DNA of 64,000 bases from Parapristionchus giblindavisi. Taxonomy: Eukaryota; Nematoda; Chromadorea; Rhabditida; Diplogasteridae. The notes under the pieces are model-generated. The model saw only the letters and a list, made by a program, of their open reading frames with translations, was not told where the DNA came from and did no database searches. Shown here one piece after another: positions 38,201-46,300 of this stretch. Within the stretch, counting starts at the first letter, position 1. Each line of letters opens with the position of its first letter. The DNA is taken from the NCBI GenBank assembly GCA_943737045.1, contig CALSFV010000223.1:186001-250000 (forward strand), read 5' to 3'. A program made the position numbers and the translations under genes.

Positions 38201-38569
38201 TTTGTTTACTAGGGTACGGTAGGTAAGCAACCGAGGAAGTATTAGCCGGAGGGCATCACATGTTTGTCACCTGTTACCCGTTGTTCCTCTGGTCTAGGTC
38301 TAGTTTGCTCTTTATCTCTCGTGTTCATCTACTTTTTGTTCGTGAACATCTACTCTTGCCTTGATCACCATATATTTTCCTAGCCTCATATGGCATATTT
38401 TCAGTCATTAGATGATGCGAAAAGAATATAAAAATGGCGATTTTCATTTCGAAAATCGACCAACTATATAAAAATGACCATCTGCTTTTCAGCCCATACA
38501 GCCTGTGTGGAGGATTCGGTCTTCATCGAGAAGCTTCTGTCAACATCGGCGATCAACTACTTTTACTGA
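10943..38569 (+). CDS. FAM135: FAM135 family protein with C-terminal DUF676 hydrolase domain
   Basis: Conserved animal protein of unclear substrate; the C-terminus is a putative serine esterase/lipase (alpha/beta hydrolase, DUF676). Exons: 10943-11041, 11893-12030, 12084-12164, 13813-13889, 14085-14238, 14862-14985, 15533-15682, 16018-16234, 16623-16787, 17144-17236, 21662-21771, 22133-22190, 22267-22351, 27330-27432, 27872-27983, 32606-32695, 34986-35076, 37929-37994, 38083-38158, 38493-38569. They total 2,166 nt, open throughout, 721 residues. The N-terminus (VELHPVYNVFLYLNK, then LPYRGYYQ) matches the FAM135 N-terminal domain. In the hydrolase domain HGLEG (466-470) is the oxyanion motif, S538 in AHSLGG the nucleophile, D635 in SGDIMVP and H698 in PAHTACVEDS the likely triad partners. 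It ends INYFY, like the vertebrate proteins' NYF end. Most of the 27.6-kb span is repeat-filled intron. Exon 3's donor (GTTACT) is weak and multiplied. Confidence 0.94.
11042..11892 (+). other. FAM135 intron 1
   Basis: 851 bp, AT-rich, with an AAT microsatellite tract at about 11780-11880 next to the acceptor. No gene or mobile element recognised. Confidence 0.6.
12165..12245 (+). repeat. 27-bp tandem repeat of the FAM135 exon 3 donor
   Basis: The sequence from the exon 3/intron junction, GTTACTGTAGTTGATGG, recurs at 12165, 12192 and 12219. The intervening CTGAG mimics the exon end CTCAAG. The 27-bp unit keeps the reading frame open, so use of a later copy would add 9 residues per unit (VTVVDGYLR). 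Confidence 0.85.
12436..13731 (-). mobile_element. Tc1/mariner-superfamily transposon (1,296 bp) in FAM135 intron 3
   Basis: Perfect 26-bp terminal inverted repeats starting CAGGGTGTTCACGAATTACG, with a TA duplication at 12434-12435 and 13732-13733. Transposase remnants run on the minus strand. The left flank (CATACATGGGCGGCATTG) is the end of one of the CATA-type miniature elements, so the insertion hit older mobile DNA. Confidence 0.93.
12600..13480 (-). pseudogene. Tc1/mariner-type transposase pseudogene
   Basis: Minus-strand fragments in several frames match this transposase class. In order there are a FFDVFIIEQARNRQNG-like segment following the catalytic DDE start, a WCHQQDSTPAHKA segment (second Asp, here in QQDS), then LNLNRLNYSMWAVVEAKA and an HKNLESLKSDLVEQW end. 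Frames change between these segments and stops interrupt the N-terminal part. The third acidic residue appears lost or altered. Not functional. Confidence 0.85.
14630..14861 (+). repeat. About 74-bp tandem repeats carrying the exon 6 3' splice site
   Basis: Units of the form ATCGTATACCTATATACCG, ending CCTTCTT(G/A/C)CAG, then ATTACCGTACACTTATATACC. Acceptor-like CTTCTT-N-CAG ends fall at 14677, 14751 and the real one at 14861; a variant CCTTCTAG ends at 14822. The last copy supplies the acceptor of FAM135 exon 6. Confidence 0.85.
14982..15525 (+). repeat. 27-bp minisatellite of about 20 donor-containing units after exon 6
   Basis: The unit is GCAGA-GTACGGTAG-ACTTATTGATTGG. The first copy is the real junction of FAM135 exon 6, which ends GCAGA before the donor GTACGG at 14986-14991; copies then follow every 27 bp, some mutated (GTATGG, GTGCGG, GTACGA). 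The exon reading frame remains open through about the first seven copies (STVDLLIGQ per unit) to a stop near 15173. The reverse strand is open for 265 codons only because the unit is a multiple of three. Confidence 0.93.
15836..15998. repeat. Degenerate CATACGTGGGCGG-type element
   Basis: Begins CATACGTGGGCGGC and ends with TAGCGGCAAAGGTTGCTCACG, the inverted form of the ends of the 32717-32787 element. No target duplication remains. It fills most of FAM135 intron 7. Confidence 0.5.
16263..16351. mobile_element. 89-bp CATAGGTCGAA-type miniature element
   Basis: Ends CATAGGTCGAACAGC and TTCGACCTATG. The flanks GGGCTACG and GGACTACC match at 6 of 8 positions, consistent with a decayed 8-bp duplication. 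In FAM135 intron 8. Confidence 0.7.
17250..17293 (+). repeat. AAT microsatellite
   Basis: Uninterrupted TAA repeat right after the FAM135 exon 10 donor. A matching TTA run is at 17510-17556, so the two could pair in the transcript. Confidence 0.85.
18100..18567. mobile_element. CATACAT-type miniature element split by a hAT-type one
   Basis: Left part carries TTTTCATACCCTAGCAGTGC; right part carries the family hallmarks CACTATATAAAAATGAACGG and GGGTACCGAAAATGTATG. The 254-bp TAGGG element sits inside. No target duplication is left for the outer element, so it is the older insertion. Confidence 0.8.
18161..18414. mobile_element. 254-bp hAT-type miniature element, copy 2
   Basis: Same length and ends (TAGGGTTCCGCATTCGT) as the element at 3648-3901. 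It is flanked by the exact 8-bp duplication CTATAGAA at 18153-18160 and 18415-18422. Confidence 0.93.
18818..20820. repeat. 2-kb near-perfect palindrome (foldback)
   Basis: Left arm 18818-19798 and right arm 19844-20820 are inverted copies with few differences except at the outer ends. Only 45 bp lie between them (19799-19843). The inner arm ends carry GGTTCGAACCC, a Pol III B-box/T-arm-like sequence, on both strands, and GCTC...GAGC stems like a tRNA D arm lie at the centre. Each arm contains the same 82-96-codon reading frame (FSDATSDLSKERTAY), with no family I recognise. It lies in FAM135 intron 10. Confidence 0.93.
21600..21636 (+). repeat. ATT microsatellite before FAM135 exon 11
   Basis: TTA repeat about 25 bp upstream of the exon 11 acceptor (TTGCAG, ending 21661), where the pyrimidine tract would normally sit. 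Confidence 0.85.
21972..22110. mobile_element. Truncated CATACAT-type miniature element
   Basis: Contains GCATTGCCATACCATCGCAC, GATTGACCCACCATATAA and ACCCACTCTATTTCGAGAATTG but lacks the GGTACCGAAAATGTATG end. In FAM135 intron 11. Confidence 0.75.
22607..26838. mobile_element. 4.2-kb CATA/TATG-ended DNA element, copy 1
   Basis: Starts CATACATTTTCAAACCCC and ends GTCTTAGCATAATGTATG, flanked by the exact 8-bp duplication CTCAAAAT (22599-22606 and 26839-26846). Both ends carry paired TCTGACCAG motifs. Inside are three direct repeats of about 130 bp (23385-23725), an inverted pair around 25170-25215 and 25535-25580, a nested 192-bp element (25802-25993) and a perfect 20-bp hairpin (26140-26193). 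No transposase is recognisable, so it is probably non-autonomous. It makes up most of FAM135 intron 13 (22352-27329). The superfamily is open; hAT or P-like would both fit an 8-bp duplication. Confidence 0.93.
25802..25993. mobile_element. 192-bp CATAGGTGGGC element nested in copy 1
   Basis: Ends CATAGGTGGGCACGC and TCGCCCACCTATG, exact 8-bp duplication ATCTCGAG (25794-25801 and 25994-26001). Contains repeated GGCAAGGCTGTGCGCA motifs in its subterminal parts. The same insertion is at 51102-51293, so it entered before the 4.2-kb element was copied. Confidence 0.95.
27433..27871 (+). other. FAM135 intron 14
   Basis: AT-rich intron with TCAATCGATAAT-like short repeats. No mobile element or gene recognised. 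Confidence 0.55.
28312..28376. repeat. CT microsatellite
   Basis: Interrupted CT dinucleotide tract in FAM135 intron 15; a longer, purer tract is at 29192-29265. These account for the serine/leucine-only reading frames here. Confidence 0.9.
28808..28992. mobile_element. CATACAT-type miniature element, right end lost
   Basis: Starts CATACATTGCCATACCCTCG and proceeds through the family consensus to GGCGAGGGTACCGAAAATG, where the final TATG is replaced by a T run. No intact duplication. In FAM135 intron 15. Confidence 0.85.
29192..29265. repeat. Long CT microsatellite
   Basis: About 37 CT units in a row, followed by further pyrimidine-rich sequence to 29430 and then a GA-rich stretch (29440-29495) that could pair with it in the transcript. 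Confidence 0.93.
29671..29863. mobile_element. 193-bp CATACAT-type element with exact duplication
   Basis: Family member in reverse orientation: starts CATACATTTTCGGTACCC and ends GAGGGTATGGCAAAGTATG. Exact 8-bp duplication TTCACAAG at 29663-29670 and 29864-29871. Confidence 0.94.
30123..30366. mobile_element. CATAGGTCGAA-type element with five internal repeats
   Basis: Ends CATAGATCGAATAATATG and CTAGCTATTCGACCTATG, with the exact duplication TCTCTATC (30115-30122 and 30367-30374). Inside is a tandem array of about 43-bp units each starting CCTGACC(G/A)GATTTTG. Confidence 0.94.
31017..31110. repeat. Near-perfect 45-bp-arm hairpin
   Basis: Arms 31017-31061 and 31066-31110 are inverted copies with a 4-nt loop (ATGG). 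The hairpin is bracketed by a direct repeat, GTTCATGTCATTCCC ... CTGGGTTCGGTAG, at about 30906-30957 and 31119-31168. In FAM135 intron 15. Confidence 0.88.
31234..31415. mobile_element. CATACAT-type element with exact duplication
   Basis: Starts CATACATTTTCATACCCTC and ends GAGGGCATAGAAAATGTATG. Exact 8-bp duplication ATAAGAGT at 31226-31233 and 31416-31423. Confidence 0.94.
31535..31710. mobile_element. CATAGGTGGGC-type element
   Basis: Ends CATAGGTGGGCACGC and CGCGCCCACCTATG; flanks GTAAGACC and GCAAGACC (7 of 8). Internal GGCAAGGCTATGCGCA and GGCAAGGCTGTGCGCA repeats match the 25802-25993 element. Confidence 0.92.
31838..32180. repeat. Direct duplication of about 110-140 bp
   Basis: The series AGTTTATAAAGTTATA, then GAGTTTAGGGTGTGATGGG, then GAGATAAGCATCTC occurs twice (about 31838-31952 and 32038-32180) in FAM135 intron 15. 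Non-coding. Confidence 0.75.
32717..32787. mobile_element. 71-bp CATACGTGGGCGG miniature element
   Basis: Ends CATACGTGGGCGGCATTGCC and GGCAATGCCCGCCCATGTATG, flanks GGTGAGAC and AGTGAGAC (7 of 8). One of the shortest elements here. Single ends of the same family are at about 22529, 29045 and 12416. Confidence 0.9.
32814..32923. mobile_element. CATAGGTCGA-type miniature element
   Basis: Ends CATAGGTCGACAAGTATG and CTAGCTATTCGACCTATG, with two internal CCTGACCGCATTTTG motifs. Its flanks do not match. It lies between two copies of a GGTGAGTGATGAAGGGTG sequence, the first of which is the FAM135 exon 16 donor. Confidence 0.85.
33208..33415. mobile_element. CATAGGTCGAA-type element with exact duplication
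   Basis: Ends CATAGGTCGAATAGCTAGG and CATACTTTTCGACCTATG, exact 8-bp duplication GGCGGGTG (33200-33207 and 33416-33423), four internal CCGGTCAGG repeats. A diverged right half of another member follows at about 33540-33643. Confidence 0.94.
34455..34840 (+). repeat. Pyrimidine-rich minisatellite (76-bp unit)
   Basis: Tandem CTCTTCCTCTACCTTTCC-type units of about 76 bp, seen best between 34553 and 34770. Because 76 is not a multiple of three, all three frames show the same leucine/serine/proline pattern in turn; no protein is implied. In FAM135 intron 16. Confidence 0.9.
35091..35450 (+). repeat. TACGGTGGCGGGGATGG minisatellite after FAM135 exon 17
   Basis: Seven or so units of about 49 bp (GGATACGGTGGCGGGGATGG, then ACTGTATGAGGGTTACGGTAG), starting 14 bp after the exon 17 donor. 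Long open frames on both strands are side effects of the repeat. Confidence 0.92.
35590..35835. repeat. Self-complementary TTTCGGAAA-rich segment
   Basis: Multiple GGACATTTCGGAAAG-like words on the left half (35590-35670) and their inverse CTTTCCGAAATGTCC on the right half (35720-35835). The RNA or single DNA strand would fold on itself. Outer limits are not clear. A 17-C run follows at 35929-35945. Confidence 0.7.
36080..36310. mobile_element. (C/T)ATACATGGGCGG element
   Basis: Ends TATACATGGGCGGG and TCGGCGCCCATGTATG, flanks GTTTCGGT and GTTTCAGT (7 of 8). Shares ACGTCATTTTTACAGGG-like and AATTTTCGAAAAG(C/T)CC internal words with 36599-36793. Confidence 0.85.
36599..36793. mobile_element. 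CATGCATGGGCGG element with exact duplication
   Basis: Ends CATGCATGGGCGGGG and TCGGCGCCCATGTATG, exact 8-bp duplication ACATAGAG (36591-36598 and 36794-36801). Its right duplication directly abuts the next element. Confidence 0.93.
36802..36983. mobile_element. CATAGGTCGAA-type element abutting the previous one
   Basis: Starts CATAGGTCGAATAGCTC and ends TACTTTGCGACCTATG. Left flank ACATAGAG is shared with the neighbour's duplication; the right flank ACCAGATG does not match, so one element probably inserted at the edge of the other. Confidence 0.85.
37170..37928 (+). other. FAM135 intron 17, right part
   Basis: Contains scattered TACCGTA and CTGTAACC-like words, a C run at 37681-37691 and no recognised mobile element or gene. 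Confidence 0.5.
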
Positions 38570-38981
38570 TCCTCTTCCATACTTATTTATTCGTATTTGT
38601 ATTATATGTACCGTCTTATTTATCACCCCGTGCAGGACGGAAGACCGCGGTTGTCCGTCCTAAAAGGTCAAGTTTATCACCCCCGCCCTGTTGCGTGCAT
38701 AATCTAGCCCCGAAGACCTATCACAGCTTTAACCATTATGAATGTACACAGTGATATTTAGATTCTATTGTATTTAAAAAAAAAAACAAAGTTCGGGTTT
38801 CGCATCATTTTGTTCTCCACAGTTCTCACCTCGCTGCGCCCTCCATCTCTCCCAATACAATCCTTTAATCGATAGCCATTCCTAAATTGAATTCGCATTG
38901 TACGGGCCCATCGCGTTTGAGCTTTCAAAATGTGTGTTGTAATTACGTAATATTCGGCCGCTTGTGATGATGCATTACAAA

Positions 38982-39014
38982 TTTATTCGAAACAGATGTT
39001 ACTACAGGAATAAA
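38982..39014. terminator. Overlapping convergent polyadenylation signals
   Basis: AATAAA on the plus strand at 39009-39014 could end FAM135, and AATAAA on the minus strand at 38987-38982 could end antizyme. Since each gene would be cleaved 10-30 bases past its own signal, the two 3' UTRs would overlap. Signals are seen; use is inferred. Confidence 0.5.
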
Positions 39015-39151
39015 GAGTTTCAATGCTTTTTACAGTTATTGTGTGTGGAATCATCCTCGAATGGAAGACTAAATATCGAATATACGGAATAATAATAATA
39101 AGATTACAAGGGGGCATTGTAAGCATCAACAAGGGTGGGGTGCACGGTTAC

Positions 39152-39975
39152 TTAGATAACATAAGTCATGGCGAAGTGGGTGGAGGCATCGAGCTGGTCG
39201 GGGAAGTGCTCGGGGGCGACAACACGGAAGCCGATGTAGCGGAGAGTGCGGGGGAAGCCGGCGGATACGGTGAGGTCGGCGCGTCCGAAGACCGCGTACA
39301 CCTCGCGCACCTTGAGCGTCTCCTCGCAAAACTCGAGCAGATCAACGAAACGAGACTATAATAAGGGGGATTGATGGGCAGGTAAGTGATAAGGCTTATC
39401 GATCGATTGATAAATTGATACTCCGGTATTTCAAAACTTCAAGTGTACTTCTAATTTGAAAAAAATGACTTGCAAGTCTACTTAAAGTAAAGTGGCGTGA
39501 CTGTACGTACACTATTAGGCAATATAATTTTGAAATACCAGAATATTTAGTAGAAAAAGTATACCTTGGCAACGTCACGATGATCCTGATCGACTGGAAT
39601 GACGATTCCGATCTTGTCCTCACCGAGGTACATCCACTCCCAGGATGCCACCACACGCTTCACCTTCTTAGTCAACTGTTCACCGTGGCTTACTACTGCG
39701 TTAGGGGCGTCAGGAGCAGCACGGGAGGCCGGTAGCGGGGGTCTCGCAGCAACTGAAACAGATGACGAAATAGGCGAATAAACGAAGAAAATCGATTGAC
39801 AATGACAATTGTTTTGGTCGCACTTTCATCAGAAAGTGAAAGTATGACGTCACTGGACCGACAAAGAGTGATGGAGTTATTAAAACAATTAAGAAAATAA
39901 ATAGATTAATAGAAAAAGTGAAACTTACTTAATGGAATTAGAATTATTACTCATCGTAACAATACTACTCGACAT
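39152..39975 (-). CDS. oaz: Ornithine decarboxylase antizyme (needs +1 frameshift)
   Basis: Binds ornithine decarboxylase, blocks it and delivers it to the proteasome, so polyamines limit their own synthesis. Exons: 39975-39929, 39752-39565, 39355-39152. Spliced ORF0 starts at 39975 (MSSSIVTMSNN) and stops after 29 codons at TGA 39712-39710. Skipping one base there continues as SDAPNAVVSHG and runs 116 more codons, giving 145 residues, close to the usual antizyme size. The ODC-binding fold is seen in WEWMYLGEDKIGIVIPV (exon 2), FVDLLEFCEETLKV and LRYIGFRVVAPEH (exon 3). The phase-2 exon 1/2 junction is needed for ORF0 to reach the shift site. Expected regulation is that polyamines raise frameshifting. 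It is convergent with FAM135 and divergent from mat-1. Confidence 0.94.
39710..39718 (-). promoter_or_regulatory. Antizyme programmed +1 ribosomal frameshift site
   Basis: Minus strand reads TGC-TCC-TGA followed by CGCCCC. UCC-UGA with a downstream GCCCC is the arrangement known from animal antizyme mRNAs. The zero frame ends at TGA; the +1 frame (TCC, then GAC) is open into the conserved domain. No frame reads from the ATG into the domain without the shift. Confidence 0.94.
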
Positions 39976-40330
39976 TGTGATCAGGCAGGTAAGTTGACCG
40001 TTTCGGTATGAACTCAAAGAATGAAAATGAAAGAAAAAGAGAGAGCGGGGAGCCTTCTATACTCTCTCTGGCTCCGCCCCTTCCTCTATCATACGTTGCT
40101 CTCGTCGTCTGCCGTCTCTTCAACGCGCCTCGCTCTATCGCACCCGAATCAATGGGTCTGCACATCAATGCGCGCGCGTTTGGAATGGCTCGGCTCATTT
40201 CAAATTTTCTTTATTTCCTGGAATTTTGCCAAATTTGCATCGAGTGTGATTTTTGCTCCCGCCACCGCGCTCATAGTATGCGATCTCATTAACCAAGGTA
40301 TCTTACGGGTTGTGCATCATCGAATTCACG
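39976..40330. promoter_or_regulatory. Shared divergent promoter of antizyme and mat-1
   Basis: 355 bp between the two ATGs on opposite strands. Contains GGCTCCGCCCC (GC-box-like) near 40070 and CpG-rich stretches near 40130 and 40170 that stand out from the AT-rich introns. No TATA box recognised. Core elements cannot be assigned without transcript 5' ends. Confidence 0.6.
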
Positions 40331-43300
40331 ATGGTTACGAGTACTGGAGACCGACCGCTCGCTACTTCTATCAAGGTACAGCTTCTTTTCCTTTTTACAC
40401 TTTACGATTTTTCTCGTTTTATCATTGTATAAATGTAAATTCGATACTCCAGGAGCACATAGAAGACTGTATATCACATTATGCGTACGACGATGCGCTG
40501 TTCTTGGCGGAGATGAATCATGACCAGGGTTTGCACCAATTTTCCTGTTTAATCACTTTATTTCCTTGTTTTTTTTTGATTGTATATCAATCAATGTCCA
40601 TTCTAATTGGTTATTGGCCAGTGTGACCGTGTTTTGTCACAAGAGATTGTATGCAAATCGGAGCGTTAGTGGTTAAAAATATTTTGCTTTAGAAGCGTCA
40701 GACGATACTTTATACGTGCTCGCGGATTGCTACCATCGCGCCCATCGATTGGATGAACTCTACTACCTGCTCAAGGGAAATTCCCTCTCGAACTATCGTC
40801 TGCGATACATATTCGCCTCGTGCTGCTTCGAACTGAAGAAGTTTGTCTTCATTTTTATTGTTTATAATAATAATAATATTATTATATATTATTATTAATT
40901 TAAATGTGTTTTCTCAAGAAACGACGAATGTCTCCGTGCACTCTCTGGCACTTCAGCGATGAACAATCGTCAGAGATTGCATCCGACCCTCGCTATGTCC
41001 CCATCAGCTTCATTCGCCTATGCACTACTCACGAAGCTGTACTGGTACGGCCGATTTGTCATTCATTATCGATTTACATTTTTCTCACCTTTGAAAATTT
41101 TAATGGAACAGACACTGTTTGACTGGACTATAGTTTTGCTAGCAGTGTTTTAGTATACCATGTTATCTCATTGACAGTATTTTTTTTATTTTCGTTTATA
41201 ACAATTACGGTACAGCTTATATTTATGAAACTGTGAATTAAACAAAAATGTATGAGCAACGTAAATGGTGTTTGGTCATGCGTGGTCTGTGAATACCCTT
41301 GATGTATAAGTCATTGACCATCACTGCTTCTGAATAAAGCTCTCTTTTAATCTAACCATATTTAGCGAACTGAGCAGTATCGACGATGCGTTGGAATCAG
41401 CTGAGAAGTCAATTCGCTTGAACTGTCTACGTTGGTCGAGCATCGAGGTTTGATATTTACACTGATTTGATTAATTTAATTAAATTTACCTTATTACACC
41501 AATTTCCGATTATGATATCATTTACTTTATTTTATACGTTGTAGTTGCATTGGAATAAATTCTTTGGTCGTAGTCTTTTAAATGTCACGTTTATAAGAAG
41601 ATTAGCTTTGATACGCTTTGAACAGTGATCTGGTAACATTCATATAAATGAGTTTTTTTTCGTCACGAATACCCCGGGTACTCTTCCTAATACTATCCTG
41701 CCCGCATATCATATGCAGAATTATTCGTATGATTTCGGGAAGTCCATTTAATTGTAGCAGATGCTAATTGTGGATTTTGAATTTTCCATGAAGCATAATA
41801 GTGCAGGGGGCATCTTCATAGTAAAAACATTGATCGAAAAGTATGTTACAAAGTACCAAGTCTGACCGGATTTTGAGCCAAAATGTTACAAAAATCGAAA
41901 AACGTGACCGTATTTTGAGTCAAAATTTCACAAAAATCGAAAAACCTAACGGATTTTGAGCCATATTTGCCAAAAATCGAAAAACCTGACCGGATTTTGA
42001 AAATCGATAGCCTAGCTATTCGACCTATGAGTAAAAACACCAACGATTTCATCAACACCAACGATTTCGACTAAAATCTTAATCATGCAATTTATTGCCA
42101 TAACTGCGCTCGCTACAATATAAGTGTCATTATAATATGATATTTTTGTTTTAATTAATTTTAATTTAATTATTTTATTGAAATTAACTAATTCGAATTC
42201 AGGAGTACATCCACTTGGGCGGCAAGAATCCCTCGGACATCTTCGCGCCGGCCATGCGCCAATTCCAGCCACACTTCAAGGACGAGAATGAGATGGAGGA
42301 ACAGTAAGGGTTTTATGAAATAATAATAATAATAATAATACTAATGTATTTCGTTCAAACTGCTTTTCGTTAATGTTAGTTTAGAGTGGTGCAACATGGT
42401 ATTGAAACCATAGGTCGAAAGTTCGTTACGAACTGCGTAGTTTGTCCGAATTTCTGGTTTAAAAAACCATGCTGCAGTTTCTGTAACGCCTGCAACGTAG
42501 TAGCTATTGATTGCTACCGATCGATAGTCTGTTTCCTATTCCATATTTTGATCTACACTATCCGTCTATCGTTGGTTAGATGAAAGAGTGAGACTGATCT
42601 TTAGATCTTACCCGGCACCTTCTAGTTTCACGGTTGCCATATTTGTAGCTTGTGACAAAGATGTCCAATTCACTTCCCCGTGCCATACCCAATAAGCTTA
42701 ACATACCATTTATCGGCAAGCATGGTGACAGTAGCGTAGAGGGAATGATATTTGATAAATAATAATACTATACTAATAAACGCACCGCCTTCCCTCGTGA
42801 CGTCACGCTTGTCGTAAACGTTTTCTCAAGCTTTTTGGACACTGCATCTTGTCAGGATACGGTATCTTGTTCATACATTGCCATACCCTCGCAGTGCGAG
42901 GATTGACCCACTATATAAGGGCCATTTTAGGCCACTTGATAAAATAGGAAGCTAAAAATGACGATTTTTTAAGCGAAAATAACGAATTTTATGTATGAAC
43001 CCACCCTATTTCGAGAATTGACCCACTATATAAAAATAGACGGCGAGGGTACCGAAAATGTATGATCTTGTTACATTGGTCGAATAGCCAGGTTATCGGT
43101 TTTCAAAATCCGGTCAGGTTTTTCGATTTTTGGCAAATTTGGTTCAAAACCCAGTCAGGTTTTTCTATTTTTGTGATATTTTGGTTCAAAATCCGGTCAG
43201 GCTTGGTACTTTGCAACATACTTTTCGACCTATGACTGTATATATTTCTTATTGATTTCTTTCCCCAGGGTGGTCGACTATGAGCCCCTGAATGCGGATG

Positions 43301-46300
43301 ATCTCGAGGAAGACGAGGATGAGGTGGATGAGGACGATGACTCGACGACCACTCAGTCGACGCCCATCATGATATCGTCGTTGGCGTCGAAGCGAGCACC
43401 CGCGGCGCCCAAGAAGACGAGCACGTCGAAGAAGAGTGCGGCTACGACTACGACGACGACTGAGAGCAGACGGTATGACACGGGATTGTTCGGGAAAATT
43501 GGAATTTTCCGAAAATGTTGGAAAATCGGAAATCCCTGGCCTGGTATGACAATACTTGGCTAGACTGTTCTATATGCAATTTGATGGTTTTGATAATCTC
43601 ATTGCGCTTGAAATAATTTAAAATAAGGGTATGGTCGCCAAAATGAATTGTCTTAATTGCAGAGATTCGCTGCGCTCGGCACGTCTGTCCTCGCTGCGTG
43701 CTGATGTCGAGAATGAAGGTGTGTTTATAATTATTATATAATTATCATTATAATAATAATTATTAACTAATTACTCATTGTTAACCTTTTACCTATTGAT
43801 TCGTCGTTTCACTATGGCTTTATGAATGGCGTCGTATTCAACCGTGGTTAACTTTTCGACTTCTGATATAATATGCGATTATACCAGTAATACACACATA
43901 TTATATTGTGTTTTAATGTATGGTATAAGGAAATTTAGGCACGACACCAGCGATCACGAGCAAGCGCGCCACCGTGCCCCGAGTAGCAAAGACCGGCTCG
44001 AAGTCGAGAACGGTATGAATTTGCTCATTTCTTGCTGTTATACCCGAAACCCAAATCTACGAGTCTAATGTCAAATCTAAGTCGGTGCATTTGTCTGTAC
44101 AAGGCACTTTTCTGTTTCGTGAAAGATGCAAAATCCACGTGTAATTTCTACCACAATGCTTTCCTGAAATCATAAATAATTGAACCAACCTGTATCTATT
44201 ATGGTATTTGTAGATCGATGCAGACAGTCGCTCGCCGAAGCGAAAAAGTGAGACGAAGGCGGTCGTGCCATTGGCCAGCCGCAACAGCAACTCTGTCAGG
44301 TATGGATGGGTTGATATAGGACGGCGCATTTGAAAATTTTGGCAATTTCTACTTGGAAGGTATAAAACATAGATTTTCATAATTATATATGTTATTGTTG
44401 AAACGTGAATCCGACAGGGTCAGACATGTGGTTTCTTTGAATTTGAATATATTCATTGATTGGTTCCCTGTAAAAAATTACGATTAGATAAAATTAAGTT
44501 TTTTTGAATGCCCAAAAAAATTAACCTTTCAAAAAATATGTTCATATGCCCCCCCCCCCTGTAAAATCGAGGACCATTTTCCCGTATAATGTCATCTATG
44601 TCTCCAGGAGTAGTTCATCATCTCGTGGTCGTCATGGTCGTACTCGTTCATCGACGACTTCCGTCAACTCCACCACCACACCCGTATACACTCCGGCCTC
44701 GACTACCAACAGGGTACCGACGTCGGGGACGCCCATGTCGACCGGTACGGTGGTGCACTTTAAAAAGCACTTTTATTTGTTTTAAAATTACATTTTTTGT
44801 TGAATTATGTTCCTTGTCGGCCGGTGTTCGCATCAGGGTTGGGCGTTAAATCAAAATTTAACGGGTCCGTTTATCGTTAAATTAACGGTTTCAAATTCCG
44901 TTAAATTCCGTTAAATCCGTTAAATTTCCAAAGAAATGGTGTAAATCGACTAATTGCAATAATTAACCATTTTTATCATTCAATATTAGAAGTAGTAACA
45001 GTACATTTCCGAAAACAAAATAAAATAATCATTCTAAAGCATAACTAAAAAAATGCGAAAACCAATAAGAAACAGGGACGAAAATGAAGTGCTTTTGAAA
45101 ACCAATTAGGATATTGTACTTGTATAACGCTATAGTGATAACTGAGTACTCGAAAAATTAATTTTAGAAGCGTAAATCATATTAAAATAGCTTATTTTCT
45201 ACTTTTTTACTTCATAATATTAAATTTACTTTTAACGGATTTAACGGAAAAAATTTAACGAATTCCGTTAAAAATTAATTTAACGAATGAATACCGTTAA
45301 ATCCGTTAAATCCGTTAAAACCGTTAACGTTAAATCCCAACCCTGGTTCGCATTGCATAAATATTTTCAAGGCGTACCTGGTGAATCGATGTTCCGCACT
45401 GTATATAGCAGCAAAGGCATTCGCATTTCAGTGATTGCATATCTGCTTTTCTTCTATTATACAAATCTATCCAGTTATCATCAATGTTATTGTTGGGTTT
45501 AGATTCGGTTGACGTTTCGGATTTTCCGTTATTGGATCTAGTGAAACAAATTATCAGACTTCGTGTATGGGCGAAACCTTTCTTATTTCTGTAGTTTGTA
45601 GTTTGTTCATCGAGGTCCCTTAATAGACTACCCACAGTTCAGGCTCGAACACGTCTACCCAATCGGTGGTCGACCCGAAGGATCTCGAACGGATGGCCGC
45701 CATAGTTACGGTACGGTAGTTGAATATCGATTATTGATTGATAGACTGACATTATTGATTGATTTCAGAGAATGGAGAATCTGACCATCATCCACCATCA
45801 CTTTTCTCATTTTGAATTGGATAAAGCAGAGAAGAAGATATCGTCACTCCATCCGACAGTACAGGCAACATCGCAGGTATTCATTTATTGATTGGTTGAA
45901 ACGACATTATTGATTTTCCAAAATGAATTCGTAGTACTACCATACATTTTCAAACCCCAACAATGTCGCTATCTGACCAGTTTCAAAATTTGAAAAATCT
46001 GACCAGTTTTTCGAGAATGGTCAAGTTTCGCGCATGAGACGAGTTATGAGAGAAAGAAATATTTTATTTGTTATGAAAACATATAATAAAGATTGAACTT
46101 GAATGAGATTTGTTGTGAATTAATGTGATAAAGGTTGAAATTGATACGAGAATTTTCATATGAAGGACTATTGAATTGAAAGAATATAAAAAATAAAAAA
46201 AAGTAAAAGAGAAATGAATAGAGAAGGAGAAGAGGGAAGAGATGTAGAAGTGTTGTCAGATTACGGTAGGTAGAGTTAGGTCAGATTTGTGATTTGTTAT

